Positions 1 to 6,406 of a stretch of 64,000 nucleotides of DNA are shown piece by piece. Source of the DNA: a virus. The stretch lies in IMG/VR virus record IMGVR_UViG_3300025030_000061, positions 1 through 64,000 of that record; one strand, 5' to 3'. Under the pieces are notes generated by a model. The model had not been told where the DNA came from and did no database searches. It saw only the letters and a program-made list of their open reading frames with translations. Position numbers and translations under genes: made by a program. Each line of letters opens with the position of its first letter. Position 1 is the first letter of the stretch.

Positions 1-387
1 GTGCAGTTCGCCTTCCTTCATGGGGTTGCAGTCGCTGTCCAGGGCCTGGATCATGAGGTCTTCGACGGGCTCCCAGATGTTGGCTTCGTTTCCGGTGTAG
101 GCCAAGGTCTTGCCGTGGACGCAGCGGGCTATTTCGGCGCCGACCGTGTCGGGGATCCTCCCCTCAATCTTGCTCTGGTACTGGAGCACCCTGTCGCGGA
201 GGAGCGCTAGGCTGTGGCCGTGGGTGGCGTCCGCTCCGTGCTTGAGGGCCGAGAGGCGAAGGGTTTCGAGCGCGTCCGGCACTGAAACGTCTTTCGCGCA
301 GAGCAGCAGTGCATCGTGATGCGTGTAGGTCTTTCCTGTGACGGGGTTGATGGCGAAGATGAGGAATTTTCTGTCGATGGCGTCCAT
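1..387 (-). CDS. hypothetical phage protein (partial, 3' end outside window)
   Basis: Starts at ATG 385-387 and stays open to the left edge (129 codons visible). It opens with MDAIDRKFLIFAINP and continues with a soluble, mixed alpha/beta composition and no motif I recognise. It starts just downstream of the stop codon of the upstream 181-aa gene (2-nt gap), so it is the last visible gene of the minus-strand cascade. Function unknown. Confidence 0.7.
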   Translation of the reverse strand, partial: MDAIDRKFLIFAINPVTGKTYTHHDALLLCAKDVSVPDALETLRLSALKHGADATHGHSLALLRDRVLQYQSKIEGRIPDTVGAEIARCVHGKTLAYTGNEANIWEPVEDLMIQALDSDCNPMKEGELH

Positions 388-389
388 GG

Positions 390-935
390 CTACTCCTTCT
401 CCTTGATGGTGATCTTTCGGCCGCAGCGGTAGCAGCGGTCCATGTCGTCGTCGCGGTGGGTGACGGTGCTGCCATCACACCCGGCTATGTAGCAGTCGCT
501 ATCTCCAAGGTCGGAGGCTTCGGGCTGCGTCCAGGTGCAGGTCCCCCTGGGGGCCGGGTCGGTTGCGTCCTGCATCATCTCCAGAAAGGTGCTCTTGACC
601 GGGATAGTCGCTTCGAGCACTTCCTTGAAGGCGCGGTGGAGGCTGCTGCCGTTGCCGATCGTGGTGAGCTTGTTGGTGTCGAGGTAGCCGTCTGCGGTCG
701 ATACCGTGTCCCGGAGCAGGCGGATGGCTTCGCGGTCGCGGCCTTCCTTCCACTGCAGGAGCTGGATCGCGGTGATGAGGTCGTCCACTGCGCTGATGCC
801 TTCCTGGGGCGTCGTCGGTACCTGGATGCCGACGATCCTGGCAAGGTTGTCCATAAATTCGCCCATGCTCAGTATCTTCTCCTGGCGGGCCTCGGCGATC
901 TTCTGCCAGTCGGGGTTGGGGATCTGCTTTTCCAT
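390..935 (-). CDS. hypothetical protein with C-terminal CxxC
   Basis: A 181-aa acidic, mostly helical protein. The last ~30 residues carry DRCYRCGRKI, half of a zinc-ribbon-like site, with two more cysteines (CYIAGC) before it. A GAAAGGAG ribosome-binding site lies just upstream of ATG 935, and an element B copy lies about 55 nt upstream. No family recognised. Its place at the end of a replication-like cluster suggests an accessory early gene, which is inference only. Confidence 0.75.
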   Translation of the reverse strand: MEKQIPNPDWQKIAEARQEKILSMGEFMDNLARIVGIQVPTTPQEGISAVDDLITAIQLLQWKEGRDREAIRLLRDTVSTADGYLDTNKLTTIGNGSSLHRAFKEVLEATIPVKSTFLEMMQDATDPAPRGTCTWTQPEASDLGDSDCYIAGCDGSTVTHRDDDMDRCYRCGRKITIKEKE

Positions 936-980
936 CTCGTCTCCTTTCCCCGGTCGGGGGCCTTCTGTTCTCTCTGGTGT

Positions 981-1002
981 TAAGCTGCAGCGCCAGAATG
1001 AT
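981..1002 (-). promoter_or_regulatory. element B (ATCATTCTG-N7-GGCTTW)
   Basis: ATCATTCTG followed after seven bases by AGCTTA. It overlaps the stop codon of the helicase C-terminal half and lies ~55 nt upstream of the 181-aa gene. Copy of the repeated signal described in the findings. Confidence 0.55.
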
Positions 1003-1469
1003 TATGCTGGTGTGAATAGGTTGCCTTGTATCGCTGCAGGCGCGGGTGGTGGTATGGTGGTGGGTACGGGGATGTTCTTCCCCTGGAGGTACTTCTTGAC
1101 GAGCATCTGCAGACGGCTCTCGTCGCTGTGGACCTCCTGGATCCCGAGGTGCGGATCCACGATCCCTTGGGCTTGGGAGCCCTTGAGCCCGAGCAGGTCG
1201 ATCAGCAGCGGATCGCTGCCGGAGTCGCTGCAGAGGAAGATCGCCATCACCTGGTTGAGCTGCCCTTCGCGGTCCAGGCGCCCTATGAGCTGGTGGTGGA
1301 TGGCCGGAGACCAGTCCAGTTCCCCGAATACGACCGTAGAGCAGCGCTGCTGGAGCCCGTCGATGCCTACGCCGCTGCGGAGGGATAGGATAAAGAGGTT
1401 GCTCTTGCCGCTGACGAATGTCTCGATCGCGTCGTTTTTCTGCTTCGGGCTCTCGCTGCCGGTGTACAT
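1002..1469 (-). CDS. SNF2-type helicase, C-terminal half (split gene)
   Basis: Encodes the RecA-like domain 2 of an SF2/SNF2 helicase. It has the motif V-like SLRSGVGIDGLQQ and motif VI QLIGRLDREGQ, ending in a proline-rich tail. It lacks all domain-1 motifs, which are in the gene at 2328-3641. The sequence joins that half seamlessly (…AEYN | PVMYTG…) once the 906 bp at 1476-2381 are removed. The open frame begins within the NADAR gene. The first plausible start is ATG 1469 (or GTG 1472), a few bases after the NADAR stop, so it may be translated by reinitiation as a separate subunit. Otherwise the gene is broken. Confidence 0.75.
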   Translation of the reverse strand: MYTGSESPKQKNDAIETFVSGKSNLFILSLRSGVGIDGLQQRCSTVVFGELDWSPAIHHQLIGRLDREGQLNQVMAIFLCSDSGSDPLLIDLLGLKGSQAQGIVDPHLGIQEVHSDESRLQMLVKKYLQGKNIPVPTTIPPPAPAAIQGNLFTPA

Positions 1470-1475
1470 CACCGG

Positions 1476-2381
1476 GTTATGCCGCCGCCCGCAGTTCCGC
1501 CCGGATCTCCATCCAGAGTCTGCCGAGCATGTTCGCGCCGTCCCGATCCTCGCCCCAGCCCCAGAAGTCATCCCGCCAGGAATCCTCTACCAGTTCCCGG
1601 TCGCCGGTCGCCAACAACTTACGCTTCACGTATTCGTGCTGACCAGCCTTTGCCTGGAGGATCTTCTTCATGATGCCCACCTTCACATTATCCCAATCCT
1701 CCCGGCGAACCTCTTTGAATCGTTCCGCAATCTTGAACGCTTCGTGTGCGGACGGTGCGAGCAGAATCATTTCACGGATATTCGCCTGGTAAGGACTATT
1801 GAACTTCATCCAGTGATAGGCTGCCTCGGACGTGTCAAAACGATAGCCGAACCACTGGAGCGAGAATGCGGAGAAGTTCGACAAGACGTAGAAGTCCTGC
1901 TCGTAAAAGAGAACCTGCCCCGGTGCGTCCAGCTTGTGGCAGTCCGACCAGCGGAGCCCCTCCTGGTACTGCTCCATCGTGAGTTCAGCACCGCAGTCGT
2001 CGCAGTGAGCTACGCCTTTCGCCTGGTCGTGGCGGTCGCAGTAGAGGACATTGCTGAAGCAGTAAGGGCAACCTCCCGCCTGCATACCAGCAGCGACGCG
2101 CATAGACCTCACAACCATGGCGGCTAAGGCCTCATCCGCTTCACGGCCCTCGCCAGTGGTGAAATCCATGATAGAGCGGCAACCTTCAGAATCATCGAGG
2201 CAGAAACCGACCACGGTGCAGCCGTACTGTTGCGGTCGCTCTGGGTCCTCTAACATCGGCTCACAGCGCGAATCCAGCGCTTGAACCTCAAGTTCTTCAA
2301 TTGGTTCCCACGATTTCAGTTCCATCCTCACCCCCTCAGCGGGCATAACACCCGCTCGTGCCTGTCGGCACAGCTAAATTC
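1476..2381 (-). mobile_element. 906-bp insertion carrying a NADAR gene inside a helicase gene
   Basis: The two helicase halves join in frame at TAC AAC | CCG GTG. AAC is found at both borders, possibly a 3-bp target duplication or chance. The insert holds a 56-nt leader and then one NADAR gene ending at the right border. The left end has two small hairpins, GTGCCGACAGGCAC and AGCGGG-7nt-CCCGCT. There is no room for a group I/II intron core, and in-frame stops exclude an intein. It is AT-richer than its surroundings by eye. No transposase is present, so the mobility mechanism is unknown. Confidence 0.6.
1477..2325 (-). CDS. NADAR-domain protein with N-terminal zinc-ribbon region
   Basis: A 282-aa protein. 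Residues ~138-278 form a NADAR (YbiA-like) domain: FYVLSNFSAF, then SEAAYHWMKF and the NMLGRLWMEIR tail. Known NADAR enzymes cleave N-glycosidic bonds in riboflavin intermediates or remove ADP-ribose from guanine in DNA made by DarT-like toxins. Residues 1-130 carry CPYC (86-89) and CDDC (108-111), a Lar-like zinc ribbon. Start chosen at ATG 2325 because GAGGGGGTGAGG lies directly upstream; an ATG at 2346 has no such site. It sits inside a helicase gene. A phage counter-defence role is plausible inference. Confidence 0.85.
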   Translation of the reverse strand: MELKSWEPIEELEVQALDSRCEPMLEDPERPQQYGCTVVGFCLDDSEGCRSIMDFTTGEGREADEALAAMVVRSMRVAAGMQAGGCPYCFSNVLYCDRHDQAKGVAHCDDCGAELTMEQYQEGLRWSDCHKLDAPGQVLFYEQDFYVLSNFSAFSLQWFGYRFDTSEAAYHWMKFNSPYQANIREMILLAPSAHEAFKIAERFKEVRREDWDNVKVGIMKKILQAKAGQHEYVKRKLLATGDRELVEDSWRDDFWGWGEDRDGANMLGRLWMEIRAELRAAA

Positions 2382-3641
2382 GTTGTACTCGGCCAGCTCC
2401 TTCAGCCAGATTTCGTAGACCTCGCGGTGCCATCCGGCGAGCACGACCGGTTCCCCGTTGTCGAGGAGGATCTTGACGAACTCGGCGACATGCTTCGCCT
2501 TGCTGACGCCAGTCCATTTCCGCATCATCATGTCCAGTTCGCGGGCTGCCTGGCCGCGTTCCATGAAGCTCCCGGTGGAGGCTCTGACCGCCAGTTGCTT
2601 GGCGAGGTCCTCGGCTGTCTTGAGCGTGGCCTCGTCGTAGCCGACCGTCTCAATGATCTTGTTGACCGGGGACAGCTCCTTGCCTACGTCGGCACGGGTG
2701 CGGCGCAGCATCAGGTACTTCTCCCGCAGGTAGGTCCCCAGGGCCTTCGGGTCCTTGATGATCATGTTCCGGCCGCCGTTGGACGATGCCCATTCCCTGG
2801 AAAAGTCGTCCCAGCTCCCCAGGCATCCTGGCTTGAGGATGTTCATGATGTTCCACATCTCGTCGCCGTAGTTGTAGACGGGGGTGGCGGTGAGCCCCAG
2901 GGACCACTGCACGTTCTGGCAGAGGTAGGAGGCTCCCTGTCCCTTCACCGTCCCGGTCCCGGTACGCAGCTCCTGGACCTCGTCAAATACGGCGAGCTTG
3001 AAGTATCCTGTGCGGAACGTCTCGATCCATCCGCCGAGGCAGGTGTACCGGAAAATGTAGACGTCCGCCTCGGGGAGCGGGTAGCTCCTGGTCTTCTTGA
3101 TGACGTGGACGCGCAGGTGAGAGAAGCTCTCGAGCTTTTCTTTCCATTGGCGGGGGAGGTGGCTCTGGACGACAATCGCCGCCGGCAGGTGTTCCGGCCG
3201 CGCTGCGGCGCCGATACCGACGTATGTCTTGCCGAGGCCTACCTCGTCTCCGCAGAGGAGTACTCCGTTGTGGTGCAGCACCTCGGTTGCCTGGGTCTGG
3301 TAGTGGCGCATCCCCTGACCGTCCTTAAGCATGGCGTAGGAGGGGGGCACGTAGTCTGGGCAGAGGATCGCCTCCATGTGGGCCTGGGTCTGGTAGAATC
3401 TAGCGCTTCCCGCCTCCAGGGCTGTCTGGTCCTCGTCGGTGATCTCCATCGGGTACCGCTGGGTGAACCAGAGCAGATCGGCGCAGTTCTCCTGATTGTT
3501 CTCGAACTCGAAGGGCGAGACCGCCATCTTACCGATCTTGGTGAAGATGCTCTTGAGCTTGATATTGACGTGTGGTTCGGTGTCGTGCATGTACCAGTAG
3601 CTGCCGGCGGCGTGCAGTGTCAGTTTGCCGTATGTCCTCAA
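2328..3641 (-). CDS. SNF2-type DNA helicase, N-terminal half (split gene)
   Basis: A 437-aa product with the SF2 domain-1 motifs: GDEVGLGKT (Walker A, ~131-139), FDEVQ (Walker B, ~219-223) and LTATP (motif III, ~250-254). It starts domain 2 and then breaks after residue 420 (AEYN), with 17 unrelated residues before TGA 2328. The rest of the helicase is encoded at 1002-1469. Its start overlaps the stop of the upstream nuclease-like gene by 4 nt, so the two are coupled. A VRR/PD-(D/E)XK nuclease plus SNF2 helicase pair is common in phage replication modules. Whether the two halves reassemble into an active enzyme cannot be told from sequence. Confidence 0.85.
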   Translation of the reverse strand: MRTYGKLTLHAAGSYWYMHDTEPHVNIKLKSIFTKIGKMAVSPFEFENNQENCADLLWFTQRYPMEITDEDQTALEAGSARFYQTQAHMEAILCPDYVPPSYAMLKDGQGMRHYQTQATEVLHHNGVLLCGDEVGLGKTYVGIGAAARPEHLPAAIVVQSHLPRQWKEKLESFSHLRVHVIKKTRSYPLPEADVYIFRYTCLGGWIETFRTGYFKLAVFDEVQELRTGTGTVKGQGASYLCQNVQWSLGLTATPVYNYGDEMWNIMNILKPGCLGSWDDFSREWASSNGGRNMIIKDPKALGTYLREKYLMLRRTRADVGKELSPVNKIIETVGYDEATLKTAEDLAKQLAVRASTGSFMERGQAARELDMMMRKWTGVSKAKHVAEFVKILLDNGEPVVLAGWHREVYEIWLKELAEYNEFSCADRHERVLCPLRG

Positions 3642-4042
3642 ATCCAGGCCCTCCCGAGGGATAAATAAAAGGCAGGGACTCCCTCGATCTCTTGAGGGAG
3701 ACCCATTGCATGGTTGGTGACCAGGATGATGGCGGAGAGTTTGCCGGTCCGGCAGTAGCGCTGGAGCTGTCGGTACACCTCCATGGGGCCTCCGCCGATC
3801 TTGAGCTCTATTCCGATCCCTATCTCTTTGCCGCGTCCCGAGGTCGCGCTGGTCAGGGCTCGCTCTGGGACGTAGAAGTCGATGATGTTCTCCATGCGCT
3901 CGTCGCTGCCCAGGCGGTACTCGCGCTCGTGGCGGATCCCGTTGGCGTCGAGCGCCTGCCCGACCTCCTGCTGGGCGTTCTTCTCGGTGGAGAGGTCGAA
4001 GCGGTAGCGCTTGAGGGTCTCGATGATCGCCTGGGGTGTCAT
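3638..4042 (-). CDS. PD-(D/E)XK (VRR-NUC-like) nuclease
   Basis: A 134-aa protein with the arrangement expected of a small restriction-like nuclease: E at ~38, IIDFYV (catalytic D) and GIGIELKIGG (ExK), then AIILVTN. The length fits stand-alone VRR-NUC proteins. It overlaps the helicase start by 4 nt (ATGA), implying a joint product, probably in recombination or fork processing. Assignment is from motif layout only. Confidence 0.7.
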   Translation of the reverse strand: MTPQAIIETLKRYRFDLSTEKNAQQEVGQALDANGIRHEREYRLGSDERMENIIDFYVPERALTSATSGRGKEIGIGIELKIGGGPMEVYRQLQRYCRTGKLSAIILVTNHAMGLPQEIEGVPAFYLSLGRAWI

Positions 4043-4043
4043 G

Positions 4044-4184
4044 TCAGTCGAGGCCTCCCTTTGCTTTGCGTCTCCGCTCTCTGGCCTCGTACCGTTCCCG
4101 GTTGCGCCAGGTATCGTATGCTGCCATAAGTGCCACTACGGCCCCTGCCATTATTGCTGCTGCTGCGATCTTGCATGCGATCAT
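4044..4184 (-). CDS. small single-TM membrane protein
   Basis: 46 codons beginning MIACKIAAAAIMAGAVVAL: one strong transmembrane helix at residues ~4-21, then a very basic tail (RNRERYEARERRRKAK). ATG 4184 overlaps the stop of the 108-aa gene (ATGA), and it ends two bases before the nuclease start, so it is embedded in the operon. Probably an inner-membrane protein with the tail in the cytoplasm. Role unknown. Confidence 0.6.
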   Translation of the reverse strand: MIACKIAAAAIMAGAVVALMAAYDTWRNRERYEARERRRKAKGGLD

Positions 4185-4507
4185 GCTGTCTGCTCCTCCG
4201 TCTCGATTTGTACCGTCTCCTGGCTGCAGAGGCGCATGAGCTGGCGCATGGCCGCTCCCTGCTCCTGGCCGGCCTTGCGCTTCGCCTGGAACAGCGGCTC
4301 GCTGCCGAGGCAGGTCGGACACCACTCGTCCTGGTGCTGGGTGTCCTGGTAGCAGATGCCCTTCGGCTCGCGGTCGCCGTTGTCTGCTCCCTCGACCTCG
4401 CATCCACCGTGCTTCTCCCTGTACGCCTTGAGTCCGGCCTTGGCCTTCTGCAGCGCCTTGCGGGCGCGGTGCCATCTCATGGCTGCTGTCTCGATCGGTG
4501 TCGCCAT
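4181..4507 (-). CDS. hypothetical helical protein with CxxC
   Basis: A 108-aa hydrophilic protein with a Lys/Ala-rich helical N-terminus and a single CPTC in the middle. First gene behind the element A site at 4529-4542, so it likely heads a transcription unit that includes the coupled small membrane protein, the nuclease and the helicase. No family recognised. Confidence 0.7.
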   Translation of the reverse strand: MATPIETAAMRWHRARKALQKAKAGLKAYREKHGGCEVEGADNGDREPKGICYQDTQHQDEWCPTCLGSEPLFQAKRKAGQEQGAAMRQLMRLCSQETVQIETEEQTA

Positions 4508-4528
4508 CCTGGTGTTCCCTCCTTCTGA

Positions 4529-4542
4529 TGATATACGCTACA
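4529..4542 (-). promoter_or_regulatory. element A operator/promoter
   Basis: TGTAGCGTATATCA 22 nt upstream of the 108-aa gene. TATATC could be the -10 hexamer. It is preceded by TAAAGT-N3-GCCC-type sequence also seen at the 21115 copy. Confidence 0.6.
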
Positions 4543-4556
4543 CCTGGGGCGTGACT

Positions 4557-4910
4557 TTACCCTTCGTGCGCCATCTGCTCGTGGCTGTGGCAGGGGGTAT
4601 CGGCGCAGAAGAGCTGGGTCTTCTGGTTGCAGAATGCCTCCGTCTTGCCGGGCTTGCGGCGGCTGGGTCTGCGGTCGCGGAAGAAGATCACTCCCTCCTT
4701 CAGCTCGTTGCGGGGGCGGGTCCTGTGGCAGCGGGCGCACTTCGGCAGGTCGCTTTCTACCTCGTAGAAGGAGACAAGGCGTTCCTCGCCAGTGCGGCAG
4801 TTTTTAGCCCTGACCTGCCTCTCGGGGACCAGCTCCTCAATTACCTCGTGTTCGTCCTGCGGGTCGGTCAGCGATGCTTTTTTGACCTGGAATTTGTCTC
4901 CCTGTTTCAT
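4557..4910 (-). CDS. hypothetical Cys-rich protein
   Basis: A 117-aa protein with a central CARC and later C…C..H residues (FCADTPCHSH), consistent with zinc binding. The N-terminal ~50 residues are acidic. AAAGGAG lies upstream of ATG 4910, and an element B copy sits ~70 nt upstream. Its 5' end overlaps the small ORF at 4837-5046. Function unknown. Confidence 0.7.
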   Translation of the reverse strand: MKQGDKFQVKKASLTDPQDEHEVIEELVPERQVRAKNCRTGEERLVSFYEVESDLPKCARCHRTRPRNELKEGVIFFRDRRPSRRKPGKTEAFCNQKTQLFCADTPCHSHEQMAHEG

Positions 4911-5046
4911 CTGTTGCTCCTTTCAGTGGTGAGTTCCTGCGCTCGGCCATCCGGCGCCTTGCTTCCTTAAGGCATTCGTGCAGAATGATCCAGTCTTCCT
5001 TACACCATGGCTTCATCGGCCATCCGCGTCGGTCCAGGCCTGTCAT
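4837..5046 (-). CDS. small hypothetical protein (overlapping ORF)
   Basis: A 69-codon frame starting MTGLDRRGWPMKPWCKEDWI. Its ATG overlaps the TGA of the upstream HTH gene (ATGA), a pattern used throughout this operon. The K-W-C-K-E-D-W…L…R layout resembles a SANT/Myb-like helix but is too short to assign. It overlaps the next gene by 74 nt, which is long for this genome, so the true product may be shorter or absent. Confidence 0.4.
   Translation of the reverse strand: MTGLDRRGWPMKPWCKEDWIILHECLKEARRRMAERRNSPLKGATDETGRQIPGQKSIADRPAGRTRGN
4968..4989 (-). promoter_or_regulatory. element B
   Basis: ATCATTCTG-N7-GCCTTA, ~60-70 nt upstream of the 117-aa gene and within the small overlapping ORF. 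Confidence 0.45.
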
Positions 5047-5429
5047 GCCTCTTGTCCCTCCCGAAGCGGTGAGCCCTGGAGGTTGTGGCGTCTCAGGTAG
5101 TCCATGTATTTCAGCGGCAGCAGGTGATTCGGTACAACTTTGAGGAGCGCTCGGCAGAGCAGCTTGACCATCATGGCGAGGTCGTGGATCCGCACGGTGT
5201 CCTTGTTGTCCTTTCCGCCGATGTTCGCCATAAACCGGGCATCTTCTCGTAGCAGCAGCTCCACGGCCGTGTCGCAGGCGCCGCTGATCGGTCGCCGGCC
5301 GCTTTCCCAATCCTGGTAGGTACGCCGTGGGGTCTTGATCCGCTTGGCCATCTCACCGGGTTTAAATCCGAGCGTTTTCCTGGCTGCCTTCAGCTGCTCG
5401 GAGGTAATGATGGGGTACTCGCTCGCCAT
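5043..5429 (-). CDS. XRE-family (Cro/CI-like) DNA-binding protein
   Basis: A 128-aa regulator. Residues ~9-60 form an HTH (LKAARKTLGFKPGEMAKRIK, then PRRTYQDWESGRRP), and the remaining half is helical. Start placed at ATG 5429 behind AAAGGAAA; the frame extends further upstream but without a ribosome-binding site. It could be a Cro-type or replication-control protein; no operator can be assigned to it. ATGA overlap with the next small ORF. Confidence 0.8.
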   Translation of the reverse strand: MASEYPIITSEQLKAARKTLGFKPGEMAKRIKTPRRTYQDWESGRRPISGACDTAVELLLREDARFMANIGGKDNKDTVRIHDLAMMVKLLCRALLKVVPNHLLPLKYMDYLRRHNLQGSPLREGQEA

Positions 5430-5497
5430 TTTTGTTTCCTTTCGCCTTGTTCTGCACGCATAGCGTGCGGATTTGCTAATTTGCACTTTTTCGCAAG

Positions 5498-5827
5498 TTA
5501 CTCTGTCACCGGCTTATATCCGGGACATGCCGGGTTGGGTCCGTGTCCGGTCCCGCAGTCGTCGCGCTCGCAGTCCATGACGTCCTGGCAGGGGACCGGC
5601 TGCGCCGGCCACTCGTACTCGCCGCGGCGATGCAGTCTGGTGGCCTCGGCGCTGTTCATGGTCAGCGGCAGCGGGTAGTGCCCGAGGATGTCGGGGCCGC
5701 GCCAGTTGCAGTCGTCGCCTCTGATCACGACGCCGACCGAGTAGCCTGCCGTCGGCTGCCTCAGTACCGCGTAGAGGCGGTCCGGTTCGATCTTCCCAGG
5801 GAGGCCTGGGATCCACTGTTGTTTCAT
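5498..5827 (-). CDS. hypothetical protein
   Basis: A 109-aa soluble protein with several cysteines near the C-terminus (PCQDVMDCERDDC, ACPGY), possibly metal-binding. ATGA overlap with the upstream RHH gene shows co-translation. No family recognised. Confidence 0.65.
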   Translation of the reverse strand: MKQQWIPGLPGKIEPDRLYAVLRQPTAGYSVGVVIRGDDCNWRGPDILGHYPLPLTMNSAEATRLHRRGEYEWPAQPVPCQDVMDCERDDCGTGHGPNPACPGYKPVTE

Positions 5828-6036
5828 GCCTGGTCCCCTTTCTCGGCGGCGAGCGTTTTCTTAGCGTCCTTGATCCAGTCTCTGATCGCATCCTCAATGG
5901 CAGCCTGCCGCTTGACGCCGGTTTGGGTGCATATGCGGTCGAGTTCTTCCAGGTCTGCTTGCTGGAGACGCAGCGAAAGCTGGGCCGTTTTGTTGCCTCC
6001 GGTCGTGGCACGTTTGATGCGTTCTTTCAGGTCCAT
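5824..6036 (-). CDS. ribbon-helix-helix (CopG-like) protein
   Basis: A 70-aa protein. TAQLSLRLQQADLEELD is the RHH beta strand plus first helix, followed by a second helix (VKRQAAIEDAIRDWIKDA). Start at ATG 6036 behind GAAGGAG. Element B lies ~50 nt upstream. RHH proteins bind DNA as dimers and often repress their own promoters, so this is a candidate local regulator. Confidence 0.75.
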   Translation of the reverse strand: MDLKERIKRATTGGNKTAQLSLRLQQADLEELDRICTQTGVKRQAAIEDAIRDWIKDAKKTLAAEKGDQA

Positions 6037-6047
6037 GGGGTGCTCCT

Positions 6048-6347
6048 TCACTTCGTGGTGTGCTGCTTTCTGGTGAAAGCCCTGTGTGCAGAATGACGGC
6101 TCCAGGGGCTCGGCTTGACCAGCTCGAACGTCGTGGCGTCGATCGCCTTCTCCGCCTTGCGGCATTTACGCCAGGCGTACCAGAGCAAGAGCAGCGCTCC
6201 GGGGACCGTGTACCTGGGGTCGATCCAGTTCCAAGCGATCTGGCGGATCATATCCTCCTTCCCGCGATAGTCCATAATGAGGCTGCTGACGGCCATGTGG
6301 CTGGCGAATCCTGCCCACCAGATCGTCCCGGTGTTCTTCGTGCTCAT
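6048..6347 (-). CDS. small membrane protein
   Basis: A 99-aa protein with two hydrophobic stretches (TIWWAGFASHMAVSSLIM near residue 8 and VPGALLLLWYAW near residue 45) and a basic C-terminal half. Start at ATG 6347 (AGGAGCG upstream). Holin-like in size, but it sits in an early cluster far from the endolysin, so I do not call it a holin. Confidence 0.6.
   Translation of the reverse strand: MSTKNTGTIWWAGFASHMAVSSLIMDYRGKEDMIRQIAWNWIDPRYTVPGALLLLWYAWRKCRKAEKAIDATTFELVKPSPWSRHSAHRAFTRKQHTTK
6076..6097 (-). promoter_or_regulatory. element B
   Basis: GTCATTCTG-N7-GGCTTT, ~50 nt upstream of the RHH gene and inside the 3' end of the membrane-protein gene. Confidence 0.5.
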
Positions 6348-6366
6348 GCGTCGCTCCTGGTGGTGC

Positions 6367-6399
6367 GGCTCCCCCTCTCCCGGCAGGGGAGGGGGAGCC
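6367..6399 (-). other. intergenic GC hairpin
   Basis: Perfect 10-bp inverted repeat (GGCTCCCCCT … AGGGGGAGCC) between the 585-aa gene and the membrane-protein gene. No T-tract follows, so it is more likely an RNA processing or stability hairpin than a terminator. Confidence 0.5.
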
Positions 6400-6406
6400 T
6401 GGGGGT

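Noticed and set aside
1477-2346. Intron or intein interrupting the helicase
   Set aside because: The insert is almost entirely the NADAR frame, leaving no room for a group I/II core; in-frame stop codons exclude an intein.
6048-6347. Holin
   Set aside because: Two hydrophobic stretches but early-arm position, basic tail and no lysis genes near.
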